In this document: in pieces, positions 1 through 5,087 of the stretch
Numbering within the stretch: the first letter of the stretch is position 1
How the letters are laid out: every line of letters starts with the position of its first letter
Assembly (NCBI GenBank): GCA_964526915.1
Contig: CAZGMS010000043.1
Location: 1-5,087, forward strand
DNA from: JAHJDR01 sp964526915
Lineage (GTDB): Bacteria; UBA10199; JADGCS01
Direction of reading: 5' to 3'
Length of the DNA: 5,087 bases
Notes under the pieces: generated by a model
Database searches by the model: none
Seen by the model: only the letters and a program-made list of their open reading frames with translations
What the model was told of the DNA's origin: nothing
Made by a program: the position numbers and the translations under genes

Positions 1-145
1 TATACTCAGCGACATAAGTTCGAGACGCTTTTGAGGCAAGGAGTGAAATGAGGAGCCAGCGGAGCGTACACGCAAGTACGTGAGCAGGCACCGCAATGAA
101 CGACACAGCATCAAAAGATGTATCGGACTTATGTCGCTGAGTATA
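1..145. repeat. Long imperfect palindrome (MITE/REP-like element), possibly continuing left of the window
   Basis: Bases 1-19 (TATACTCAGCGACATAAGT) are the exact reverse complement of 127-145. Pairing continues inward to 34/111 with one G:T wobble (20/126), one mismatch (24/122), another wobble (27/119) and a single-base bulge (118), so each arm is about 34 bases long. A second stem pairs 49-60 with 84-95 imperfectly, and an apical perfect stem CGTAC/GTACG (65-69 with 76-80) closes a six-base loop. Just below the apical stem, G62-A63 face G82-A83 as a tandem G.A mismatch, typical of structured RNA or single-stranded DNA folds. No reading frame of note lies inside. The ends read TA...TA, as expected for a TA-targeting IS630/Tc1-mariner-derived MITE, but the left boundary is the window edge, so target duplication cannot be judged. 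A REP-type element or a transcribed structured RNA are alternatives. The structure is certain; the class is inferred. Confidence 0.75.
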
Positions 146-239
146 TTTCGACATTCCTTGTTTCAGCCTCTGCCAGAGGACAGATGAGTCCTTCGGCTCA
201 ATAGGACTGATCCCGTTTTACGGGACGACATTCGCTCAT
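146..239. repeat. Cluster of three short hairpins framed by an 8-bp direct repeat
   Basis: The octamer CGACATTC occurs at 149-156 and again at 226-233. Between the copies lie three adjacent inverted repeats: 167-171/175-179 (CCTCT/AGAGG), 187-191/204-208 (AGTCC/GGACT) and 211-215/221-225 (TCCCG/CGGGA). A competing pairing, GGAC 178-181 with GTCC 188-191, cannot coexist with the first two. The block sits directly after the stop codon of the minus-strand acyltransferase, so it would lie in the 3' end of that transcript. The hairpin nearest the stop (211-225) could help end transcription, but no T-run follows any stem in the minus direction, so it is not a standard intrinsic terminator. The octamer pair could be a target-site duplication around a 69-bp insert, or coincidence. 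Confidence 0.45.
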
Positions 240-1487
240 TCAAAACGCGTGTTTCTTTTTGAGTTTCACAAGGACCTCAAGCGCCTGATCCAGTTGCTCT
301 CTGGTGTGTTCAGACGTATAGCTGGTCCGGAGCATCGCACGTTCTCTGGGAACCGCGGGGTACACCACCGAATTCACGTAAACGCCCTCGTTGATCAATT
401 CGCGCCACAGCGTCAGGGCCAGCAACTCATCACCAACGACGATGGGAACAATCGGTGTTTGTGATTCGCCTGTATCAAAACCATGAGATTTTAGCGCGTC
501 ACGCATGTATTGCCCATGAGCCTGCACCCTGTCCACTCTTTCGGGTTCACGTTGCAAAACATGCAACGCCGCCCTGGCCGCCGCAACCGATGCGGGCGGG
601 AGACTGGCCGAAAAAACCACAGACCGGCCATAGTGTTTGATGAAATCAATGACTTTATGATCGCCCACGGCAAAACCACCCACGGAGGCCAATGATTTGC
701 TAAACGTTCCCACAATCAGGTCGACTTTGTCTTGCAAACCAAAATGATGCGATGTCCCCCGTCCCCCAGGTCCAATCACGCCCACGCCGTGCGCGTCATC
801 CACCACAAGACGTGTGTGATATTTTTCCTTCAAAGCAACCATCTCACCGAGCTTCGCGACATCCCCTTCCATGCTGAACACACCATCGACCATGATCATC
901 TTGCCAGCCATCGGATCGAGCGAGGTCAGCACCTGTTCCAGATCAGTCATGTCGTTGTGTTGAAAAGACGCGAGCTCTCCCCTGGAAACCTTGGCACCAT
1001 CGTAAATGCTGGCATGGGCCATTTTATCCATCACCAGATAATTTCCTTTGGAGAGCATCGCCGAAATCACGCCGATGTTTGCCTGATAACCCGTGGTAAA
1101 AACCAGGCAGGCTTCTTTACCAAAAAAAGTGGCCAAATCCTGTTCCAGCTCCAAATGCAGTTTATGGGTGCCGTTGAGCAGGCGCGATCCCGTCAGACTG
1201 GTTCCATAGTCTCTGATGGCATCCATGGCGGCCTGTCTGACAAACGGGTGCGTGGTGAGACCTAGATAATTATTCGATCCCAGCATGATGACTTTTTTAC
1301 CCTCGATAATACAGAGGGGACCTTCGTTGGAATCGATCGTCTGGTAATAGGGATAAATGTTGAGTTGTCGGATCATGTCGGCTTCAATGAAGTCCTGCGC
1401 CTTGGCGAAAACATCCTTCCCACCCTGTTTAAAATATTCCATTCGGCCATCGAGAGAGGCCACCTTGATATTGTTTGACGCGCTCAT
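240..1487 (-). CDS. PLP-dependent alpha-oxoamine synthase, serine palmitoyltransferase-like
   Basis: Complete 415-residue cytoplasmic enzyme of the alpha-oxoamine synthase family (AONS, KBL, ALAS and SPT), which condense an acyl-CoA with an amino acid, releasing CO2 and CoA. Fold-type-I landmarks are present: TGSRLLNGTH (99-108), the PLP-stacking H158 in MAHASIYDG, D230 and H233 in DDAHGVG, the Schiff-base lysine K264 in GTFSKSLASVGGF, and the C-terminal LRTSY (386-390). The GTFSKS form around the lysine is the one known from bacterial serine palmitoyltransferase; KBL, ALAS and AONS typically have GTLGKA. I therefore infer serine plus a long-chain acyl-CoA giving a 3-keto sphingoid base, though another amino acid or acyl donor is possible. 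Length matches the family. The ATG at 1485-1487 has a GGAGT ribosome site nine bases upstream. No acyl carrier protein, ketoreductase or ceramide synthase gene is next to it. Family sure; substrate moderately sure. Confidence 0.93.
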   Translation of the reverse strand: MSASNNIKVASLDGRMEYFKQGGKDVFAKAQDFIEADMIRQLNIYPYYQTIDSNEGPLCIIEGKKVIMLGSNNYLGLTTHPFVRQAAMDAIRDYGTSLTGSRLLNGTHKLHLELEQDLATFFGKEACLVFTTGYQANIGVISAMLSKGNYLVMDKMAHASIYDGAKVSRGELASFQHNDMTDLEQVLTSLDPMAGKMIMVDGVFSMEGDVAKLGEMVALKEKYHTRLVVDDAHGVGVIGPGGRGTSHHFGLQDKVDLIVGTFSKSLASVGGFAVGDHKVIDFIKHYGRSVVFSASLPPASVAAARAALHVLQREPERVDRVQAHGQYMRDALKSHGFDTGESQTPIVPIVVGDELLALTLWRELINEGVYVNSVVYPAVPRERAMLRTSYTSEHTREQLDQALEVLVKLKKKHAF

Positions 1488-1819
1488 AATTTCTGCACTC
1501 CTATATATTGCCTTCCCTTTGTCCTGCGCAAAAGTCTAATAAAAAAAATATTTCAGCAAAGCACCAGACCTGTGATGAGGGCCGTATTTAATCATAATCA
1601 ACAAGAAATGCAAATTTTGCCAAATATGACACTCAAAGCCTCACCTTGTGACAATTTGACTATGGGCTTGTAATAACTGGTTATTTTGCCTTTTTGTCTG
1701 GCCTCGCAAAACATTTGTTAAAAAGACGAAACTTTTGCCATAAATTGTCGATAAATGTGCTGAAAAGGGTAGCAGTGTGTTTCAAACCGGGTCGTTGTGA
1801 TGACATGATTGGGGTAATT
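1488..1819. promoter_or_regulatory. Divergent intergenic region, AT-rich, likely promoters in both directions
   Basis: This 332-base gap separates two divergent genes and holds no convincing gene. It is clearly more AT-rich than its neighbours, with A/T runs at 1539-1553. Plus-strand promoter candidates are weak: TTGTTA (1715-1720) with CATAAA (1739-1744), spacer 18; and TTGACT (1656-1661) with a poor -10 near 1680. On the minus strand, TATGAT (complement of 1591-1596) resembles a -10 but lacks a good -35. A perfect palindrome with a two-base centre, AATAACTGGTTATT, lies at 1672-1685 and could be an operator. A second small palindrome, GCAAATTTTGC, occurs near 1610-1620. Promoter presence is inferred from gene orientation; exact sites are not supported. 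Confidence 0.35.
1497..1501 (-). promoter_or_regulatory. Ribosome binding site of the Spt-like gene
   Basis: The minus strand reads GGAGT here, nine bases before the ATG at 1485-1487. It fixes the 415-residue start; no better in-frame start lies upstream. Confidence 0.7.
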
Positions 1820-4153
1820 ATGACAACAAAACATGTTTTATTGAGGGCCGTGTTTTTTACCATCACTTTGGCAGCTGTCGTTTTGATCAGCGCCTGCGGT
1901 GGCGAAAAACTGACATACACAGACACGCCTGGCGATGGCGATATTATTGTTCCGCCCGCTGGTGGTGGCGGCACGTCAACAGACGATGTCATCGATACAG
2001 ACAGCGATGGTATCAGCGACGAAAATGACAACTGTGTTTATTACATGAACAGCGACCAAGCCGACTTCGATGCCGATGGCGACGGAGATGAATGTGATAT
2101 TGATGATGACAACGACGGCACCAAAGACAAAAGCGATGTCTGCCCTAACGACGCCAATGGGCATGACGACCCCGATGATGACGGCCTTTGCGGAACAAGT
2201 GATAATTGTGAAGACGTCGCCAATGAGGATCAGGCCGATGCCGACGCAGACGGCATTGGTGATGTGTGCGATGATGATGCCGATAACGATGAAATCAAAG
2301 ATGATGCCGACAATTGTCCCGAAATCAGCAATGCTGATCAGGCCGATCTGGATGCTGACACTGTGGGCGATGTTTGTGACGATGACAAAGATGATGACAC
2401 TATTTTAAACGACGTCGACAATTGCGAAATTGTGTCCAACGAGGATCAAACCGATTCTGATGGCGATGGCGAAGGTGATGTGTGCGATGGTGATACCGAT
2501 GGAGATCTTATCGCCAACGAAGATGACAACTGCCCTACAGTGGCCAACGCTGACCAAACCGATGAAGATGGTGATCTGGTTGGTGATGTGTGCGATAACT
2601 GTTTTGACGTGGAAAATACCGACCAAGCGGACCTTGACGCAGACACCCTAGGGGATGTCTGTGACAGCGATGCCGATGGAGACGGCGAAACCAACGACAC
2701 AGATTGCGATGACCTCGATGCCAGCTCACATAACGGGGCATTGGAGGTGTTTGACTTTGCCGACAACGATTGCGAAGGCACCGTCGATCAGGGGATCAGC
2801 CTGGACAATGCGGTGTTTTCAATCACTGGAGAGGCTTCGGGTAACTATTTTGGATATCGCGCCGTCGTCTTAAGCGACGTGAACGGCGATGGGATCGATG
2901 ATGTGCTGGCGAGTGCCTACAAAAATTCTGAGGGTGGCACCTCGGCGGGCAAGGTATATTTGATCTATGGCGCGGGAAATTTGTCGGGTGACCTCAGCGC
3001 CGAAAACGCCAACGTGACTTTTGTTGGCGAGGCCGCCAATGATTATCTTGGCTTGGCCATTGCTTCAGCAGGCGATGTGAATGGTGACGGTCTGGGTGAT
3101 TTCATGATCGCGGCCAAAGGCAATGACGCAGGAGGGTCCAACGCGGGCAAGGTTTATCTTATCTACGGTCGGGATTTTAGTACTGACGACGCGACGGTCG
3201 ACGGCGTCTTTGACCTGACTCAAGCCAATTTTATCATCAAGGGGCAGGCTGCCAACAACTATTTTGGACACGCTTTGGCCAGTGCCGGTGACGTGAATGC
3301 TGACGGTTACGGGGACATCATGATTTCCTCAAAAGATTATAACAGCGCTCAAGGCCGAATCTATCTCTTTCAGGGCGGCTCACTGAGTGGCACAGTTTCG
3401 GCCTCAAGCGCGACAGCCACCTTTACGGGAGAGGGCATCGGTGAAACAGCAGGCTATGCGCTCTCTACAGCGGGAGACTTCAACGCTGACGGTTATGACG
3501 ACCTCGTCATCAGCGCGTACTACAATGGCGACATGACCTACACAGGAAAGATCTACGTCCTCTACGGAAGCGCTACCCTTTCGGGCAATACCAGCTTGAG
3601 TGATGCCACCCTCACTTATGAAGCAGAGGAATACCGGGACTATGCCGGTAACTCAGTGTCTGGCGGACAAGACATCAACGGAGATGGCATTGATGACATC
3701 ATTGTTGGGGCCGCGGCCTATGGTGCAACAGATGACGGCAGGGTTTATGTCCTTTATGGTTCCAGCACAACCCTCACCGGAACGGAATTTTTGCATGATG
3801 CCAATGTCATTTTTTACGGCGAAAACAGTGGGGATAACGCTGGCATTTCTGTGCAATTACTCAAAGACATGAACGGTGACGATTTGGGGGAAATCCTGAT
3901 CGGCGCCCATCGCAACGATCAGACCGCCACCAATGCCGGCAAGGTCTACCTGATTATGGGATCGGCTTCGCTTACCAGCGTGACGCTGAATGACACAACC
4001 ACCAGCGCAACCTTGCTGGGTGTCGCCGCCGGTGACTATGCAGGGTATGGGCTCTCCGATGCCGGTGACGTGAACGGAGATGATATTTTGGATTTTTTCA
4101 TTGGCGCCTACGGGACGACCAACGGAACAGTTTATGGGATTTTGTCTTACTAA
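1820..4153 (+). CDS. Surface lipoprotein with thrombospondin type-3 repeats and seven-bladed FG-GAP propeller
   Basis: A 777-residue protein. Residues 1-25 are a type-II signal peptide (charged K4-R9, hydrophobic 10-23, lipobox ISAC with C26), so it should be exported by Sec and lipid-anchored; Gly, not Asp, follows the cysteine, compatible with the outer membrane. A Gly-rich linker leads to thrombospondin type-3 calcium repeats (about 59-298). A MopE-like metal-binding motif (293-325) follows, in which the usual CDG cysteine is replaced by F311. Residues 335-775 are seven FG-GAP repeats, each with a DxNxDG-type calcium loop, enough for one closed integrin-like propeller. All 16 mature cysteines besides C26 lie in 72-318, an even number suiting disulfides. 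No catalytic motif is visible; an adhesive or scaffold role is inferred. The ATG at 1820 was chosen because it puts the signal peptide at the N-terminus; GGGG (1811-1814) is a weak ribosome site. The in-frame ATG at 1805 is an alternative. Confidence 0.92.
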   Translation: MTTKHVLLRAVFFTITLAAVVLISACGGEKLTYTDTPGDGDIIVPPAGGGGTSTDDVIDTDSDGISDENDNCVYYMNSDQADFDADGDGDECDIDDDNDGTKDKSDVCPNDANGHDDPDDDGLCGTSDNCEDVANEDQADADADGIGDVCDDDADNDEIKDDADNCPEISNADQADLDADTVGDVCDDDKDDDTILNDVDNCEIVSNEDQTDSDGDGEGDVCDGDTDGDLIANEDDNCPTVANADQTDEDGDLVGDVCDNCFDVENTDQADLDADTLGDVCDSDADGDGETNDTDCDDLDASSHNGALEVFDFADNDCEGTVDQGISLDNAVFSITGEASGNYFGYRAVVLSDVNGDGIDDVLASAYKNSEGGTSAGKVYLIYGAGNLSGDLSAENANVTFVGEAANDYLGLAIASAGDVNGDGLGDFMIAAKGNDAGGSNAGKVYLIYGRDFSTDDATVDGVFDLTQANFIIKGQAANNYFGHALASAGDVNADGYGDIMISSKDYNSAQGRIYLFQGGSLSGTVSASSATATFTGEGIGETAGYALSTAGDFNADGYDDLVISAYYNGDMTYTGKIYVLYGSATLSGNTSLSDATLTYEAEEYRDYAGNSVSGGQDINGDGIDDIIVGAAAYGATDDGRVYVLYGSSTTLTGTEFLHDANVIFYGENSGDNAGISVQLLKDMNGDDLGEILIGAHRNDQTATNAGKVYLIMGSASLTSVTLNDTTTSATLLGVAAGDYAGYGLSDAGDVNGDDILDFFIGAYGTTNGTVYGILSY
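1994..2713 (+). repeat. Thrombospondin type-3 repeat array within the lipoprotein (36-residue / 108-bp period)
   Basis: Units of the form DNC...N.DQ.D.D.DG.GDVCD recur through residues 59-298. The cysteines (72, 92, 108, 124, 130, 150, 166, 186, 202, 222, 238, 258, 261, 281) are mostly spaced alternately by 20 and 16 residues, giving a 36-residue, hence 108-bp, repeat. The aspartates form calcium-coordinating loops in known thrombospondins, where cysteines of neighbouring units are disulfide-linked. Two departures are seen: an irregular insertion at 108-130 (spacings 16 and 6), and a collapsed spacer of 3 instead of 16 between C258 and C261. The coding strand is dominated by GAT/GAC codons. 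Confidence 0.9.
2822..4144 (+). repeat. Seven FG-GAP repeats forming a beta-propeller
   Basis: Blades begin near residues 335, 400, 472, 534, 598, 664 and 731. Each has a GE-type start, an FG or AG turn, an aspartate loop and a closing GKVYLIYG-like strand. The loops are DVNGDGIDD (353), DVNGDGLGD (419), DVNADGYGD (491), DFNADGYDD (553), DINGDGIDD (618), DMNGDDLGE (683) and DVNGDDILD (750). Five keep the full calcium-binding pattern; loops 6 and 7 have D in place of the central G. Seven is the blade number of integrin-alpha propellers, so the domain appears complete. Confidence 0.9.
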
Positions 4154-4159
4154 AGGAGA
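4152..4159 (+). promoter_or_regulatory. Strong ribosome binding site of the third gene, overlapping the upstream stop codon
   Basis: AAAGGAGA overlaps the TAA at 4151-4153, and its GGAG (4155-4158) ends six bases before the ATG at 4165. It supports that start over internal ones and suggests translation linked to the upstream lipoprotein gene. Confidence 0.8.
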
Positions 4160-4164
4160 CTGAT

Positions 4165-5087
4165 ATGACAGTGAACAATACGACAACCTTGACCTCAGGC
4201 GATGTAAACACGACCACAACAGCAGGGGATGTTTCCATCCCTTCAGGAGAAACAACCTCATCCGAAATGGGGTGGTTTGAGCGTCAGATCACTTACTATC
4301 CCGTGGACAGCTATGTTGAGTATTTTACCAACAATGATGTGCCCGTACTACAACGAGCCATTTCCGGTGCCTTGGCCCCCATTGTCGTGCCTCTTTCACT
4401 AGCCGGGTGCAACAACTCCAAACCGACCGATGACACAGGCGTCATAGGCGATGACGACTCAGACTACGTCCCCCAGAATCTCTGTGTCATGAGCGACCCC
4501 GTTGACACTGACAATGATGATCTTGTCGACGACATCTCTGTTCAAGGCGATTGTCGTTTGCAGGAGGCCTATGATCGACTTGAAGATGCCACCAACACCA
4601 TCACTATCCTGAGCGGTTACGGGATTGACTCTGATTATCCCGACGACAACATCCCCACGTTTGGCAACATGACTGTAGTCTCGGGTAAAAATCTAACCAT
4701 CAACGCCGATACCGCCTCGGGACATCCTGTCAGATTGGAAATGCCCGAAACCTCTGATGACACGTCCGCCGCGTTTAACGTGGCGTCCGGCGCCACCCTT
4801 GATATTAATGGCAACAACTCTTTGGAAATTTATGGCTCAGGAAACAGCACCGGGGTTTCTGCCCAATCAGGAAGTGTTGTGACCATTGACGACACTTCTT
4901 TTGAAAACCTTGCCTACGGTGTTGTGTCTGACGGCGCCACCACAACGCTCAAAAACAACACCTTTGACATCATCCGTAATATCGCTATGGGTTTTTACAA
5001 TGGCGCCAGAGCCTATGTCTATGATTCCGCCGTGGTTGGCAGCACCACAGGGTTTGCCGAGCCAAAAGCCCAATACGCGATCGATTC
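4165..5087 (+). CDS. Beta-helix surface lipoprotein with long N-terminal extension, 3' end beyond the window
   Basis: Open for 307 codons from 4165 to the window edge with no stop. Residues 1-34 are Thr/Ser-rich, 35-60 are mixed and aromatic-rich, then R64 and a hydrophobic stretch (65-80) end in a canonical lipobox LAGC with C82. This is followed by an acidic linker (DDTGVIGDDDSDY), an aspartate-rich DTDNDDLVDD segment (114-123), and C130-RLQEA, which resembles the CSLREA motif found before secreted beta-helix domains. From about 146 on, short repeated strands with Asn/Gly/Thr turns (for example TLDINGNNSLEIYG, TTTLKNNTFDII) indicate a right-handed parallel beta-helix of the pectin-lyase-like or Pmp-like type. 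No catalytic residues can be assigned in the visible part. It starts 11 bases after the upstream lipoprotein, so the two are probably co-transcribed. If translation began at GTG 4339, an ordinary 23-residue signal peptide would result. Export and fold fairly sure; function unknown. Confidence 0.88.
   Translation, partial: MTVNNTTTLTSGDVNTTTTAGDVSIPSGETTSSEMGWFERQITYYPVDSYVEYFTNNDVPVLQRAISGALAPIVVPLSLAGCNNSKPTDDTGVIGDDDSDYVPQNLCVMSDPVDTDNDDLVDDISVQGDCRLQEAYDRLEDATNTITILSGYGIDSDYPDDNIPTFGNMTVVSGKNLTINADTASGHPVRLEMPETSDDTSAAFNVASGATLDINGNNSLEIYGSGNSTGVSAQSGSVVTIDDTSFENLAYGVVSDGATTTLKNNTFDIIRNIAMGFYNGARAYVYDSAVVGSTTGFAEPKAQYAID
4339..4410 (+). other. Internal type-II signal peptide and lipobox of the beta-helix protein
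   Basis: Codons 59-82 of the third gene read GTG-Pro-Val-Leu-Gln-Arg, then a hydrophobic segment and LAGC, with the cysteine codon at 4408-4410. Alone this is a textbook lipoprotein signal peptide. No clear ribosome site precedes GTG 4339, whereas the ATG at 4165 has a strong one, so the signal appears to sit behind a 58-residue extension. Confidence 0.6.

Noticed and set aside
211..225. Intrinsic terminator of the acyltransferase gene
   Set aside because: The stem is only 5 bp and no T-run follows it on the minus strand.
163..229. Hammerhead ribozyme candidate
   Set aside because: The plus strand reads CAGATGAGTCC and GGACTGAT where a hammerhead needs CTGANGA and GAAA; both invariant elements are broken, so activity is unlikely.
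1..239. CRISPR array or integron attC site
   Set aside because: There are no regularly spaced direct repeats with unique spacers, and the attC core consensus ends are absent.
732..1265. 177-codon plus-strand open frame
   Set aside because: It lies wholly opposite the acyltransferase gene, its translation is low-complexity and His-rich with no recognisable domain, and the opposite strand has full family motifs.
1694..1819. Upstream TTG start extending the first lipoprotein by 42 residues
   Set aside because: No ribosome site precedes TTG 1694, the added residues show no family features, and the start at 1820 puts the signal peptide at the N-terminus.
2041..2781. Several overlapping frames opposite or out of phase with the thrombospondin array
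   Set aside because: The repeated GAT/GAC codons make other frames open by composition; their products are Met/Thr-, Ser- or Ile/Val-rich repeats mirroring the array.
3857..4261. 134-codon minus-strand frame crossing the junction of the two lipoprotein genes
   Set aside because: It is antisense to the sixth and seventh propeller blades and to the start of the third gene, with no motif or start signal that I can see.
4635..5073. Two minus-strand frames of 60 and 68 codons
   Set aside because: They are antisense to the beta-helix gene, which has a strong ribosome site, a lipobox and repeat structure; the minus frames have none of these.

Overview
The window suggests a Gram-negative bacterium with an outer membrane. 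It carries two predicted lipoproteins with Cys lipoboxes, a chromosomal-style alpha-oxoamine synthase of the serine palmitoyltransferase (Spt) type, and a calcium-binding surface protein built from thrombospondin type-3 and FG-GAP repeats. This gene style is common in the old 'Deltaproteobacteria' (Myxococcota, Bdellovibrionota and relatives). The lineage is an inference from gene content, because no marker gene is present.

Layout. Positions 1-145 form one long, nearly continuous hairpin with a perfect 19-bp outer stem and a hairpin core; it looks like a MITE/REP-type palindromic element. Positions 146-239 hold three small hairpins framed by an 8-bp direct repeat. Positions 240-1487 on the minus strand encode a complete PLP-dependent acyl-CoA:amino-acid acyltransferase, most likely Spt-like. 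The AT-rich gap 1488-1819 separates it from two divergently transcribed plus-strand genes and should hold promoters for both directions. Positions 1820-4153 encode a 777-residue lipoprotein: signal peptide, about 240 residues of thrombospondin type-3 repeats, a MopE-like metal-binding motif and a seven-bladed FG-GAP propeller. Eleven bases later a second surface protein starts at 4165 and runs off the right edge. It has an unusual 60-residue segment before a canonical lipobox, then a CSLREA-like motif and a right-handed beta-helix.

How the genes fit together. The two plus-strand genes look like an operon for a pair of secreted, lipid-anchored, aspartate-rich proteins of the cell surface, by architecture adhesive or scaffold-like. 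The divergent acyltransferase probably acts in the cytoplasm on the first step of a sphingoid-type lipid. No direct functional link to the lipoproteins is visible; shared envelope biology is only a suggestion.

Most distinctive items: the lipobox placed far inside the third protein, the nested palindromic element at the left edge, and the regular 20/16 cysteine spacing of the thrombospondin array with one collapsed unit. Nothing here can be declared a new system from sequence alone.
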